64,000 nucleotides of DNA from Curvibacter microcysteis (GTDB lineage: Bacteria > Pseudomonadota > Gammaproteobacteria > Burkholderiales > Burkholderiaceae_C): positions 434,001-498,000 of the forward strand of contig NZ_JAQSIO010000002.1 of NCBI RefSeq assembly GCF_028649455.1, written 5' to 3'. The notes under the pieces were generated by a model, which worked only from the letters and a program-made list of their open reading frames with translations, had not been told where the DNA came from and made no database searches. Position 1 is the stretch's first letter. Each line of letters begins with the position of its first letter. This document shows, one piece after another, positions 50,258-60,355 of this stretch. The translations under genes and the position numbers were made by a program.

Positions 50258-50851
50258 TCAGAGCTGGCTGGCCAGCAAGGGGCTTTGATGGCTCAGGCCG
50301 GCTCTTTGAATCAGTTGAGGGAGTAATGCACCGGCGTCAGGGCCGCTCTGGATCAGCGACATTTGCCACTCGCTCATGAAGCCGCTGGCCACGCTGGTGT
50401 TCAGAAAATCCAGCAGTTGGGTGTAGTAGCCGTTCAGGTTGAGCAGGCCAATCGGCTTGTCGTGGTAACCCAGCTGACGCCACGTCCAAACCTCGAACAG
50501 CTCTTCGAGGGTGCCGATGCCGCCGGGGATGGCCAAGAAAGCGTCGGCTCGTTCGGCCATCATGGCTTTGCGTTGGTGCATGTTGTCAACGATGTGCAAT
50601 TCGTCGCAATCCTTGTTGGCGAATTCGCGCTCCACCAGCGCGGTCGGAATCACGCCAAGCACCCGCCCTCCCGCTTCTTGTGTGGCCTGCGCCACCAAGC
50701 CCATGAGCCCGTTGTTGCCCCCCCCATAGACGAGTTGGCCGCCATGCCGGCCGATCCAGTGGCCCACGGCCGTGGCGCAAGCAGCGAAGTCTGGGTCCAC
50801 TCCAGGACGGGAGCCGCAGTAAACGGCCAATGAAAAGGCAGGTTGAGTCAT
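50258..50851 (-). CDS. LOG-family nucleotide 5'-monophosphate phosphoribohydrolase
   Basis: This 197-aa protein has the LOG/TIGR00730 fold: VYCGSRPG, LVYGGGNNGLMG and the catalytic PGGIGTLEELFE motif. The family cleaves cytokinin riboside 5'-monophosphate or other nucleoside monophosphates to the base and ribose 5-phosphate. Its ATG overlaps the stop of dgkA (ATGA). It is the last gene of a coupled operon that begins with an ECF sigma factor. Confidence 0.92.
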   Translation of the reverse strand: MTQPAFSLAVYCGSRPGVDPDFAACATAVGHWIGRHGGQLVYGGGNNGLMGLVAQATQEAGGRVLGVIPTALVEREFANKDCDELHIVDNMHQRKAMMAERADAFLAIPGGIGTLEELFEVWTWRQLGYHDKPIGLLNLNGYYTQLLDFLNTSVASGFMSEWQMSLIQSGPDAGALLPQLIQRAGLSHQSPLLASQL

Positions 50852-51264
50852 GTCAAAAATCGATTCCAAAGGGCACCAGCCCAGGTGAAGAACGCCAGCA
50901 GAAGGCTGAGCAGCACGGCGGCACTGCCCATGTCCTTGGCGCGCTTGGACAGGCTGTGCCACTCGGGACCAATGCGGTCAATGGCGGTTTCTATGCCCGT
51001 GTTGAGCAACTCGACCAGCATGACCAGCAAGACCACCCCAACCAGCAGGCTGCGCTCCACCCAGTTCTGGCCCAGCCAACAGGCCAGTGGCAACAAGAGC
51101 GCAGAAGCTATCGCTTCCTGTCTGAATGCGGGCTCGTACCAGCCGGCTTTGAGCCCTGCCAGGGAGTAGCCCGCAGCGTGCCAAAGTCGCTTCAGTCCAC
51201 GGCGCTTGAGAGGCTTGGGAGCGTCTGAGCCCGTGTTGGGTCGGGTCGATGGAGTCGAGTCCAT
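50848..51264 (-). CDS. dgkA: Diacylglycerol kinase
   Basis: This 138-aa inner-membrane enzyme phosphorylates diacylglycerol to phosphatidic acid. It has three helices and the family motifs EAIASALLLPLACWLG, VELLNTGIETAIDRIG and SKRAKDMGSAAVLL. A polar N-terminal extension of about 25 residues precedes the usual start. It recycles diacylglycerol released in envelope glucan modification, of interest given the cyclic glucan synthase in the same window, though the link is inference. It lies 20 nt after the RDD gene. Confidence 0.95.
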   Translation of the reverse strand: MDSTPSTRPNTGSDAPKPLKRRGLKRLWHAAGYSLAGLKAGWYEPAFRQEAIASALLLPLACWLGQNWVERSLLVGVVLLVMLVELLNTGIETAIDRIGPEWHSLSKRAKDMGSAAVLLSLLLAFFTWAGALWNRFLT

Positions 51265-51284
51265 GTGCTCGCTGGGATCTGGCC

Positions 51285-51824
51285 TCAGCGGCTCAGGGGC
51301 TCGGAGTGCACCAGCCGCGTTCCGGCCCAGGCATCGTGCCAAAACTGACCTTGGGGGTGAAAGCGGCTCAGCAGTGCCCAGACCGCCACCCAGCCCAGCA
51401 CGATGACGGCAATTTCACCCACGCTGAGGTTGAACGGTGCAACCGCACCCAAGGGGGGGATCAGCCAGACCCAGCTCAGCGCATAACGACCCAGGGCGCG
51501 GGTTTGACTGATGGCAAGGCCTTGGCGGTCGACCACTCGGATGTTCCAGGTTTTCATGGCCAGTGTTTGGCCTTTGGCCCAGAACCAGGTGAAGTAGATA
51601 CCGAACACCACAAACAAGAAGGCCTGCAAGGCATGTCGGTTGTCCAGTGCATGCCGGGTCTGGCTCAGCGTGCTGAATAAATAGCCCGAGATGAACACCA
51701 CGCCGAACATCAGCATGCCCTCGTACAGCCAACAGGCCATGCGCCGTTTGATGGCGGGGGCGGTCAGGTCAGTCACTGCAGGGGACTTTGGAATGGATGG
51801 GGAGGTCACGCCGGGCGGGGCCAT
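51285..51824 (-). CDS. RDD-family membrane protein
   Basis: This 179-aa protein starts at the ATG at 51824; a TTG 24 nt upstream is also in frame but would overlap the previous gene slightly. It has the RDD pattern, with first helix LYEGMLMFGVVFISGYL. The second helix, FLFVVFGIYFTWFWAKGQTLAMKTWNIRVVD, includes the conserved GQTLAMKTW block. The basic residues before helix 1 are IKRRMACW instead of a strict R-DD. Its function is unknown; some homologues transport ions or osmolytes. Confidence 0.85.
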   Translation of the reverse strand: MAPPGVTSPSIPKSPAVTDLTAPAIKRRMACWLYEGMLMFGVVFISGYLFSTLSQTRHALDNRHALQAFLFVVFGIYFTWFWAKGQTLAMKTWNIRVVDRQGLAISQTRALGRYALSWVWLIPPLGAVAPFNLSVGEIAVIVLGWVAVWALLSRFHPQGQFWHDAWAGTRLVHSEPLSR

Positions 51825-51844
51825 CGTTTCATTGGAGCCTGGGC

Positions 51845-52645
51845 TCAAGGCTTGCTGGACGGGGTGGCCGCGGTAGCCGTGCTCCTGGCAGCCACTGTGG
51901 CTTGTGGCAGCAAGGTGTGCATGTCGACGTGATGAGGGCCGGTTTGAATCTTGCCCGACTGGCGGGTATCGGTCTTAGGGGGCGGCAATTGGGTCAGCTT
52001 TTGCGGCGGCACGGGCTTGACCGGTGTAGCTGCGCCGACCGGATGCGCCGGTGCTTGGCTGACCAGTTTTTGCCGCTCTTCATCGCTCAAGGCTTGGTAG
52101 GCCTCCCACTGGGCCTTTTTGTTGTCTGGTGCCAGCTGGTTGGTTTGGGCGTAATTCAGGCGAGCTTGGACGCGCTCTTGCACCGTCAGCGTGACCCATT
52201 CCGTCATGCGGCTGTGCAGCTTCTCCTTCTCATCGTCAGAGAGGCTGCGATAGTTGTGAGACAGGGCAATCCACTTGCGCTTGTGTGCCTCGCTGAGTTG
52301 ATCCCAGCGCGATGACAGGGGTTCCAGCGCCTCCTGCTGACGCCGGGTCAGTTCATTCCAGTGGGGGCGACTGATCGTCACGACCGGTTTGGCAACCGTC
52401 TTGGGCGCTTTGTTGGGCTCGACTTGGGCAGAGGGCGCTTGCCCCCCAGAGGTGGCTCCAAGTGGTGGTTGGCTGTGCTCTGCCGCTTGGCTCTCTTCAG
52501 TTGGCGTGCCGGTCGTGCCAGCCTGTGCCCAAGCCGCCGTCGTCGCGGCCGCCCATAGCAACGCCGAACCCAAACAGCTTGCGAAGCATGGACGCCGAGA
52601 GACGGATGACAGCCGGATTTCCAGGGGCATGTGGCGAAAGTTCAA
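51845..52645 (-). CDS. DUF3106 domain secreted protein
   Basis: This 266-aa protein has a signal peptide (about 22-41, ending AWA-QAG), then a low-complexity Pro/Gly linker. The DUF3106 region (about 95-195) has repeated W-xx-L-xxxx-R helices: HWNELTRRQQEALEPLSSRWDQLSEAHKRKWIALSHNYRSLS, EWVTLTVQERVQARLNYAQTN. A Pro/Thr-rich tail ends the protein. It is probably a periplasmic helper of the ECF operon. The ATG overlaps the DUF3619 stop (ATGA). Confidence 0.9.
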   Translation of the reverse strand: MNFRHMPLEIRLSSVSRRPCFASCLGSALLWAAATTAAWAQAGTTGTPTEESQAAEHSQPPLGATSGGQAPSAQVEPNKAPKTVAKPVVTISRPHWNELTRRQQEALEPLSSRWDQLSEAHKRKWIALSHNYRSLSDDEKEKLHSRMTEWVTLTVQERVQARLNYAQTNQLAPDNKKAQWEAYQALSDEERQKLVSQAPAHPVGAATPVKPVPPQKLTQLPPPKTDTRQSGKIQTGPHHVDMHTLLPQATVAARSTATAATPSSKP

Positions 52646-53091
52646 CGGACTTCGGAGGCTTGGGTTTTCAGGAATTGAAGAAAGCCCGGATCTGCATAGG
52701 CTTGGGGCGGCAGATCATCGGTGAGCAAGGCGGCGTCGACTTCTGCAATTTCGTTGACGCGGTCGTCATCTAAGACATTCTGAATCACAAACAGCCCAGC
52801 CACCAGTGCCAGCAGGGGGATGGCTGAAGCCAGTCGACCCCAGAGCCCAAATCCGTCGCCACCGCCGAAATTCAGCGCTGCGACACCGCCGCCGGTTTGG
52901 ACCACCGCAGGTGCGGCGTGAACCGCGACGGCCTTGCGTTTGGCCAGGGCTTGCATGCGGGCAGCTCGCAGGCGCTCAGAAACGTCATAGGGCAGTTCTT
53001 GGGTGCTGGCGTCCAGCCGAGCTGCGATGCGACGGCCCAGTATGTCTTCAGCGGCCATCAGCGAAGGGGGGTGTTGCAGCAATGTTTTCAT
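52642..53091 (-). CDS. DUF3619 family protein, probable anti-sigma partner
   Basis: This 149-aa protein has a cytoplasmic N-terminus with the ILGRRIAARLDASTQELPYDVSERLRAARMQAL block typical of DUF3619. A single membrane helix (about 87-105; LASAIPLLALVAGLFVI) and a short periplasmic tail follow. It is encoded directly after an ECF sigma gene with an ATGA overlap. Single-pass topology and position suggest an anti-sigma or membrane sensor role; this is inference. Confidence 0.88.
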   Translation of the reverse strand: MKTLLQHPPSLMAAEDILGRRIAARLDASTQELPYDVSERLRAARMQALAKRKAVAVHAAPAVVQTGGGVAALNFGGGDGFGLWGRLASAIPLLALVAGLFVIQNVLDDDRVNEIAEVDAALLTDDLPPQAYADPGFLQFLKTQASEVR

Positions 53092-53654
53092 GGTTGTAAT
53101 CCCTTTGCCTTCAGTGCTCGCCCCAGCGCTTGAACAGCTCTGGAGCAGTGTGTTTTCACGCTGCCTTCTGAGCAGCCCATGGCCGCAGCAGTTTCTGCAA
53201 CGTCCATTTCCTCCCAGTAACGCATGAGGAAGGCTTCTCGTTGACGTGCTGGCAACTCTTGTATTTCATTTTCGATGGCGCGCAAGATTTGTGCCCGTCG
53301 GGTGGTGTCTTCGGCGCTCTCCGTCTGCTCTGAGGGGTCAGAGCCGCGAAAAGTTTCCAGCAAATCGAAATCACCTTCGTCACCGGCTCCTTCGAAGTCA
53401 CTCAGGCTGCTGAACAGCGCGTTGCGCGTTTTTTGCCGGCGAAACCAATCGAGAGTGCAGTTCGACAGGATGCGTTGAAACAGCATGGGCAACTCGCCCG
53501 CCGGTTTGTCGCCGTAATGCTCGGCGAGCTTCATCATGCTGTCTTGGACGATGTCGAGCGCCGCTTCCTCATTGCGAACGTGGTACAGCGAGCGTTTGAA
53601 GGCGCGCTTTTCCACATTCTTCAGGAAATCCGATAGTTCTTGTTCGGTGGCCAA
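53088..53654 (-). CDS. ECF RNA polymerase sigma factor
   Basis: This 188-aa protein has region 2 (about 10-80; AFKRSLYHVRNEEAALDIVQDSMMKLAEHY; LFQRILSNCTLDWFRRQK) and region 4 (about 125-180; LPARQREAFLMRYWEEMDVAETAAAMGCSEGSVKTHCSRAVQALG). The linker is acidic. The only plausible start is a TTG at 53654; no in-frame ATG precedes region 2. It heads the operon DUF3619-DUF3106-RDD-dgkA-LOG, the first three joined by ATGA overlaps. Confidence 0.92.
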   Translation of the reverse strand: MATEQELSDFLKNVEKRAFKRSLYHVRNEEAALDIVQDSMMKLAEHYGDKPAGELPMLFQRILSNCTLDWFRRQKTRNALFSSLSDFEGAGDEGDFDLLETFRGSDPSEQTESAEDTTRRAQILRAIENEIQELPARQREAFLMRYWEEMDVAETAAAMGCSEGSVKTHCSRAVQALGRALKAKGLQP

Positions 53655-53848
53655 GTGGGCTCGGGCATGAGGACCATGCGTTGTGTCGTAGGGGTGACTG
53701 CTGCCGAAACAGGTCGTTCGGCGCGGATTATGGCACCCTGAGCTCTAAATTTTTGCTGCACTGCGTTATTTCCGTGTTGCGGATGCGATAATAGAGAAGC
53801 AAATTAACGGCAAACGGGTCACCGTCCGGCGCAAGAATCAGTGCGCCC

Positions 53849-53938
53849 ATGGCTGTGGTCCTAAGTTCCAACGCGGCTCCACAAGAGTTCGGGAAGGGGC
53901 ACCCAAGGTTTTTCGTCAGAGAAATTCACAAAGGTTGA
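53849..53938 (+). CDS. Possible 29-aa leader peptide upstream of ilvB
   Basis: This open frame, MAVVLSSNAAPQEFGKGHPR..., ends in a TGA two bases before the ilvB ATG. It contains Val-Val-Leu near its start, which would suit attenuation by branched-chain amino acids. However, the codon run is short and I see no clear terminator/antiterminator pair between it and ilvB. Treat it as a candidate only. Confidence 0.25.
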   Translation: MAVVLSSNAAPQEFGKGHPRFFVREIHKG

Positions 53939-53940
53939 TC

Positions 53941-55713
53941 ATGGAAGTGTCTAAGGCCGAACTGGCCTCCGCCGCAGCAGCGGCTTCGCCCACTCAAGAG
54001 TTGATGGGCTCTGAAATTCTCATCAAGGGCTTGCAAGCCGAAGGTGTCAAGTACATCTGGGGCTACCCTGGTGGTGCGGTGCTCTACATCTACGACGCAC
54101 TCTACAAACAAGACACCATTCAGCACGTGCTGGTGCGCCACGAGCAGGCGGCTGTGCATGCGGCCGATGGCTATGCCCGAGCAACGGGTGATGTGGGTGT
54201 GGCGCTTGTGACTTCGGGTCCTGGCCTGACCAATGCTGTGACCGGTATTGCCACGGCGTACATGGACAGCATCCCGATGGTGATCATCAGCGGCCAGGTG
54301 CCGACTGCAGCCATCGGGCTGGATGCGTTTCAGGAGTGTGACACCGTCGGTATCACCCGTCCGATTGTCAAGCACAACTTCCTGGTCAAAGATCCGCGCG
54401 ATCTGGCCATGACGCTCAAGAAAGCGTTCCACATCGCCCGCAGTGGCCGCCCGGGCCCGGTGGTGGTGGATGTGCCCAAAGACGTTTCCTTTAAGAAGAT
54501 TCCTTACACCGGCTACCCCGAGTCGGTGGAAATGCGTTCCTACAACCCGGTGCGCAAGGGCCATGGCGGTCAGATCCGCAAGGCTCTGCAACTGTTGTTG
54601 ACTGCCAAGCGTCCCTACATCTACACCGGCGGTGGTGTCTTGCTGGGCAATGCCACCCAAGAACTGCGCACGCTGGTCGAACTGCTTGGCTACCCAGTCA
54701 CCAACACCTTGATGGGTCTGGGTGCCTTCCCCGCATCTGACCGCAAGTTCCTGGGCATGCTGGGCATGCACGGCACGGTTGAGGCCAACAATGCCATGCA
54801 GAACTGTGATGTGCTGCTGGCGGTGGGGGCCCGTTTCGATGACCGCGTGATTGGCAATCCCAAGCACTTCGCGCAAAACGAACGCAAGATCATCCACATC
54901 GACATCGATCCGTCGAGCATCTCCAAGCGCGTCAAAGTTGATATCCCGATCGTTGGTGATGTCAAGGATGTCCTGGGGGAGTTGATCAGCATGATCCGTG
55001 AAGGCAGCCAGCGTCCGGACGCCTCGGCCCTCGGCGCCTGGTGGGACACGATTGAAGGTTGGCGCAAGCGCGACTGCCTGAAGTACGACCATGGCAATGG
55101 CGAAGTCATCAAGCCTCAGTACGTGGTCGAGACGCTTTGGAACATGACCCGCGACGCCGACACCTACATCACCTCGGATGTGGGCCAGCATCAGATGTGG
55201 GCTGCGCAGTACTACCGCTTTGACGAGCCACGCCGCTGGATCAATTCCGGTGGTCTGGGCACCATGGGTGTGGGCATTCCCTACGCCATGGGCATAAAGC
55301 TGGCCAAGCCCGACAGCGAAGTGTTCTGCATCACGGGCGAAGGCTCGGTTCAGATGAACATCCAAGAGCTGTCCACTTGCTTGCAGTACAACACGCCGAT
55401 CAAGATCTGCGCTTTGAACAACCGTTACTTGGGCATGGTGCGTCAGTGGCAAGAGATTGAGTACTCGGGCCGCTACAGCCACAGCTACATGGACGCCTTG
55501 CCCAACTTCGTCAAGCTGGCGGAAGCCTATGGCCACGTTGGCATGTTGATCGAACGTCCTGAAGATGTGGAGCCCGCGCTGCGTGAGGCTCGCAAGCTCA
55601 AGGACCGCACGGTGTTCATGGACTTCCGCACGGATCCCACCGAGAACGTGTTCCCGATGGTGCAGGCCGGCAAGGGCATCACCGAAATGCTGCTGGGGTC
55701 GGAAGACCTCTGA
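53941..55713 (+). CDS. ilvB: Acetolactate synthase, large (catalytic) subunit
   Basis: This 590-aa thiamine-diphosphate enzyme makes acetolactate and acetohydroxybutyrate for valine, leucine and isoleucine. The catalytic Glu is E68 (VRHEQAAVHAADGYAR). The FAD-binding middle domain and the ThDP motif GEGSVQMNIQEL...ALNN are present. The second position of the usual GDGS is Glu here. It is often called ilvI or ilvB in betaproteobacteria. It starts at the ATG at 53941 with AAAGG upstream. It heads the ilvB-ilvH-ilvC group. Confidence 0.96.
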   Translation: MEVSKAELASAAAAASPTQELMGSEILIKGLQAEGVKYIWGYPGGAVLYIYDALYKQDTIQHVLVRHEQAAVHAADGYARATGDVGVALVTSGPGLTNAVTGIATAYMDSIPMVIISGQVPTAAIGLDAFQECDTVGITRPIVKHNFLVKDPRDLAMTLKKAFHIARSGRPGPVVVDVPKDVSFKKIPYTGYPESVEMRSYNPVRKGHGGQIRKALQLLLTAKRPYIYTGGGVLLGNATQELRTLVELLGYPVTNTLMGLGAFPASDRKFLGMLGMHGTVEANNAMQNCDVLLAVGARFDDRVIGNPKHFAQNERKIIHIDIDPSSISKRVKVDIPIVGDVKDVLGELISMIREGSQRPDASALGAWWDTIEGWRKRDCLKYDHGNGEVIKPQYVVETLWNMTRDADTYITSDVGQHQMWAAQYYRFDEPRRWINSGGLGTMGVGIPYAMGIKLAKPDSEVFCITGEGSVQMNIQELSTCLQYNTPIKICALNNRYLGMVRQWQEIEYSGRYSHSYMDALPNFVKLAEAYGHVGMLIERPEDVEPALREARKLKDRTVFMDFRTDPTENVFPMVQAGKGITEMLLGSEDL

Positions 55714-55832
55714 CACGCGAAGCCGCTGCTCCATCGGAGTGGCGCGCCTTCTTTCTTTTTTGACGAATCTATTGCCCGCCAAGCCTGGCCATTACCGTGG
55801 TTGGGGGAGGGCGGCGAGAAGAGGAATCCCCT

Positions 55833-56324
55833 ATGAAGCACATCATCGCTGTCCTGCTCGAGAACGAAGCAGGGGCCTTGTCCCGCGTGGTTGGTCTGTT
55901 TTCGGCCCGCGGCTACAACATTGAATCCCTCACGGTAGCGCCCACTGAGGACCCCAGCCTGTCGCGGATGACCATCCAGACCACCGGGTCCGATGACGTC
56001 ATTGAACAGATCACCAAGCACCTCAACCGCCTGATTGAAGTGGTCAAGGTGGTCGACCTCACCGAAGGCGCTTACACCGAGCGCGAACTGATGATGGTCA
56101 AGGTGCGTGCGGTCGGCAAGGAGCGCGAAGAAATGAAGCGCATGGCCGACATCTTCCGTGGTCGCATCATCGACGTCACCGAGAAGAGCTACACCATCGA
56201 ATTGACGGGCGACCAGTCCAAGAACGACGCCTTCTTGCAGGCCATCGACCGCAGCGCCATTTTGGAGACGGTTCGCACCGGCGCCAGTGGTATCGGCCGG
56301 GGTGAGAGAATACTGCGCGTTTGA
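55833..56324 (+). CDS. ilvH: Acetolactate synthase, small (regulatory) subunit
   Basis: This 163-aa protein has an N-terminal ACT domain (MKHIIAVLLENEAGALSRVVGLFSARGYNIESLTV), which binds valine for feedback control, and the C-terminal domain TYTIEL-like region (KSYTIELTGDQSKNDAFLQAI). GAGGA lies 8 nt upstream of the ATG at 55833. It activates and confers valine sensitivity on the large subunit encoded upstream. Confidence 0.96.
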   Translation: MKHIIAVLLENEAGALSRVVGLFSARGYNIESLTVAPTEDPSLSRMTIQTTGSDDVIEQITKHLNRLIEVVKVVDLTEGAYTERELMMVKVRAVGKEREEMKRMADIFRGRIIDVTEKSYTIELTGDQSKNDAFLQAIDRSAILETVRTGASGIGRGERILRV

Positions 56325-57467
<1,143 letters not shown>

Positions 57468-57502
57468 TGCCATGAGCGGCCTGTGCCGCTCCTTGCATGA
57501 CC

Positions 57503-57531
57503 AGGGCCACCTTCGTGTGGCCCTTTTCTTT
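57503..57531 (+). terminator. Rho-independent terminator after ilvC
   Basis: AGGGCCAC (57503-57510) pairs perfectly with GTGGCCCT (57517-57524) around a 6-nt loop, followed by TTTCTTT. A second small hairpin (GAGCGGC/GCCGCTC) lies just upstream. Confidence 0.85.
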
Positions 57532-57623
57532 GTGGGGCCGGGGCTTGGCGTGGCTTAAACTCCGTCTGTTGTACCGCACGCTGTCTCACTGCGTTGCGCT
57601 TGGTTTTTTTTGGAGGATGTTTC

Positions 57624-58463
57624 ATGCACGATGGCAAGCCGTCATCACCCGACACCGTTGACGAGGTGGTGCTGCCAAAGCGCAGAAAAGGTATCTACGT
57701 CCTGCCCAATCTGTTCACCTTGGCGGCGCTTTTTGGTGGGTTCTACTCGATCGTGATGGCCATGAATGGCCGCTTTGATCTGGCCGCCGTGGGGGTTTTT
57801 TGTGCCATGGTGCTCGACAGCCTGGATGGCCGAGTGGCTCGCATGACCAACACCCAGAGCGCGTTTGGCGAGCAAATGGACTCTCTGGCTGACATGGTGT
57901 CATTTGGTGCCGCACCGGCCTTGATCGCTTACGAATGGGCACTCAAGGGTTTGGGGCGCTGGGGTTGGATCGCCGCCTTTGTTTACTGCGCTTGCGCGGC
58001 CTTGCGTTTGGCGCGGTTCAATGTCAACACGGCGGTGGTCGATAAGCGCTATTTTCAGGGCTTGCCCTCACCCGCGGCGGCCGCATTGGTGGCGGGCCTG
58101 ATTTGGCTGGTGACCGATGCCGGTATTCGCAGTGGCGACTCCTCCTGGCTGAGTTGGACGCAAGTGACTTGGATAACTTTTGCATTCACTCTTTACGCTG
58201 GGTTGACCATGGTCACCAATGTGCCTTTCTACAGCTTCAAGGAAGTGCATCTCAAGCGCAGCGTCCCCTTCGCGGTGATCGTTTTGATCGCTTTGGGCAT
58301 TGCCGTGATCAACATTCACCCCCCGGTGGTGTTGTTCGCTTTGTTTGTGATCTACGGCCTCAGCGGCTACGGTGTTTACATCTGGCGCCGCACCAAGGGC
58401 ATGCAAACCAGCGTCATCAGTACTTCCACCGATGAACCGGACGAGCGCGGCCTGCACAAGTAA
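57624..58463 (+). CDS. pssA: CDP-diacylglycerol-serine O-phosphatidyltransferase
   Basis: This 279-aa inner-membrane enzyme makes phosphatidylserine, the precursor of phosphatidylethanolamine. The CDP-alcohol phosphatidyltransferase motif DG-x2-AR-x8-G-x3-D-x3-D is complete (LDGRVARMTNTQSAFGEQMDSLADMVSFG). About seven helices follow the polar N-terminus. It starts at the ATG at 57624 with GGAGG upstream. Its place between ilvC and leuA is characteristic of betaproteobacteria. Confidence 0.96.
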   Translation: MHDGKPSSPDTVDEVVLPKRRKGIYVLPNLFTLAALFGGFYSIVMAMNGRFDLAAVGVFCAMVLDSLDGRVARMTNTQSAFGEQMDSLADMVSFGAAPALIAYEWALKGLGRWGWIAAFVYCACAALRLARFNVNTAVVDKRYFQGLPSPAAAALVAGLIWLVTDAGIRSGDSSWLSWTQVTWITFAFTLYAGLTMVTNVPFYSFKEVHLKRSVPFAVIVLIALGIAVINIHPPVVLFALFVIYGLSGYGVYIWRRTKGMQTSVISTSTDEPDERGLHK

Positions 58464-58487
58464 AGTCAGCTGTGCTAAAGTCAAAAG

Positions 58488-58598
58488 ATGCGTGTCTCAC
58501 ACTCTTTGCGAACCGGCGTTTCGGCACTTCTCAAGCTGGAGTTGATGTCGTTTGCCGTTTTGTCGCTAGTGGCCTTTCTGCTAAGCAAGGCGGGCTGA
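58488..58598 (+). CDS. Possible 36-aa membrane peptide between pssA and leuA
   Basis: The frame begins MRVSHSLRTGVSALLKLELM and ends with a hydrophobic helix (SFAVLSLVAFLLSKAG). AAAG lies a few bases upstream, and the leuA-upstream terminator lies downstream. It is small, with one predicted membrane segment. It could be real or chance. Confidence 0.35.
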   Translation: MRVSHSLRTGVSALLKLELMSFAVLSLVAFLLSKAG

Positions 58599-58630
58599 GC
58601 GCGTACACCTGACACCAGAGTTACCCTGCG

Positions 58631-58663
58631 AGGCCCGCCAGTTAGCTGTTGCGGGCCTTTTTG
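58631..58663 (+). terminator. Rho-independent terminator upstream of leuA
   Basis: AGGCCCGC (58631-58638) pairs with GCGGGCCT (58651-58658) around a 12-nt loop, followed by TTTTTG. It ends the pssA unit or acts as an attenuator 37 nt before the leuA ATG. Confidence 0.8.
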
Positions 58664-58699
58664 TTTTCGGGTCCTATCAAATATTTCCGGAGATCCCCC

Positions 58700-60238
58700 A
58701 TGACCGATAAGCTGATCATTTTCGACACCACCTTGCGTGACGGTGAGCAATCCCCGGGTGCGTCCATGACCAAGGATGAAAAGCTGCGAATTGCCCGTCA
58801 ACTCGAGCGTCTGCGTGTGGACGTGATCGAAGCCGGTTTTGCGGCGAGTTCCAATGGCGACTTTGAAGCTGTGCAGAGCATTGCCAACGCCATCAAGGAC
58901 TCCACCATTTGCTCGCTGTCGCGCGCCAATGACCGCGACATCTCGCGCGCTGCAGAGGCCTTGCGGGGTGCCAACAGCTCGCGCATCCACACCTTCATTG
59001 CCACGTCCCCGCTGCACATGGAGAAGAAGCTGCGCATGACGCCCGATCAGGTGTTGGAGCAAGCCAAGCAAGCCGTGCGCTTTGCCCGCAATCTGGTGTC
59101 GGACGTTGAATTCAGCCCTGAAGATGGTTATCGCAGTGACATGGATTTCCTGTGCCGCGTGCTCGAAGCCGTGATCAACGAAGGTGCGACCACCCTCAAC
59201 ATCCCGGACACCGTGGGCTACGCCGTGCCCGAGCTGTATGGCAACTTCATCAAGACGCTGCGCGAGCGCGTGCCGAACTCGGACAAGGCCATCTGGTCGG
59301 TGCATTGCCACAACGACTTGGGCATGGCTGTGGCCAACTCCCTGGCCGGCGTCAAGATCGGTGGCGCCCGCCAGGTCGAGTGCACCATCAACGGGCTGGG
59401 TGAGCGCGCAGGCAACTGCTCGCTCGAAGAAGTCGTGATGGCCGTCAAGACCCGCCGCGACTACTTCAACCTGGCGCTCAACATCGACACCCAGCACATC
59501 GTGGCCGCCAGCCGCATGGTCAGCCAGACCACGGGCTTTGTCGTGCAGCCCAACAAAGCGGTGGTGGGCGCCAACGCCTTCGCCCACGCCTCGGGCATCC
59601 ATCAGGATGGTGTGCTCAAGGCCCGTGACACCTACGAAATCATGCGCGCCGAAGACGTGGGCTGGTCGGCCAACAAAATCGTGCTGGGCAAGCTCAGCGG
59701 CCGCAACGCTTTCAAGCAGCGCCTGCAAGAGCTGGGTGTTAGCCTGGAAAGTGAACAGGAAGTGAACGTGGCGTTTGCCCGCTTCAAGGAGCTGGCCGAC
59801 CGCAAGAGCGAGATCTTCGACGAGGACATCCTGGCCTTGGTCAGTGATGAAAGCGTCACGGCTGACAAGGAACAGTACGGCTTGGTGTCCCTGTCGCAGC
59901 ACAGCGAGACGGGTGAGCGTCCCCGGGCTTCCATCGTGTTCACGGTGGATGGCAAGGAAGTGCGCGGCGAGTCCGACGGCAACGGCCCGGTGGATGCTTC
60001 TTTGAAGGCCATCGAGTCCCTGGTCAAGAGCGGTGCCGAAATGGTGCTGTACTCGGTCAACGCCATCAGCGGCTCCACGGAGAGCCAGGGTGAGGTGACG
60101 GTGCGCTTGCAGAACAGCGGTCGGGTGGTCAACGGTGTTGGATCGGATCCGGACATCGTGGTGGCCTCTGCCAAGGCCTACCTGAGTGCTCTCAACAAAT
60201 TGCAAAGTAAAGCGGATCGGGTCGCGGCCCAAGGCTGA
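58700..60238 (+). CDS. leuA: 2-Isopropylmalate synthase
   Basis: This 512-aa enzyme catalyses the first step of leucine synthesis. The catalytic barrel shows [33 protein letters not shown] (metal His residues) and [22 protein letters not shown]. The C-terminal regulatory domain (about 390-510), where leucine binds, includes [12 protein letters not shown] and the [21 protein letters not shown] end. The ATG at 58700 has GGAGA upstream. Confidence 0.97.
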   Translation: MTDKLIIFDTTLRDGEQSPGASMTKDEKLRIARQLERLRVDVIEAGFAASSNGDFEAVQSIANAIKDSTICSLSRANDRDISRAAEALRGANSSRIHTFIATSPLHMEKKLRMTPDQVLEQAKQAVRFARNLVSDVEFSPEDGYRSDMDFLCRVLEAVINEGATTLNIPDTVGYAVPELYGNFIKTLRERVPNSDKAIWSVHCHNDLGMAVANSLAGVKIGGARQVECTINGLGERAGNCSLEEVVMAVKTRRDYFNLALNIDTQHIVAASRMVSQTTGFVVQPNKAVVGANAFAHASGIHQDGVLKARDTYEIMRAEDVGWSANKIVLGKLSGRNAFKQRLQELGVSLESEQEVNVAFARFKELADRKSEIFDEDILALVSDESVTADKEQYGLVSLSQHSETGERPRASIVFTVDGKEVRGESDGNGPVDASLKAIESLVKSGAEMVLYSVNAISGSTESQGEVTVRLQNSGRVVNGVGSDPDIVVASAKAYLSALNKLQSKADRVAAQG

Positions 60239-60273
60239 CTGGCGTCTTTATAATTGGCAGTCAGCATGAAAAA

Positions 60274-60307
60274 ACTCGCGCAAGTGATTGATCTTGCGTG
60301 GGTTTTT
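60274..60307 (+). terminator. Rho-independent terminator after leuA
   Basis: ACTCGCGCAAG (60274-60284) pairs with CTTGCGTGGGT (60293-60303) with two G-U pairs, followed by TTTTC. Confidence 0.8.
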
Positions 60308-60355
60308 CTTTATCGTTAACGTGAGTAACAGTTGTAGTTCTCACGGAGAGCCCGA

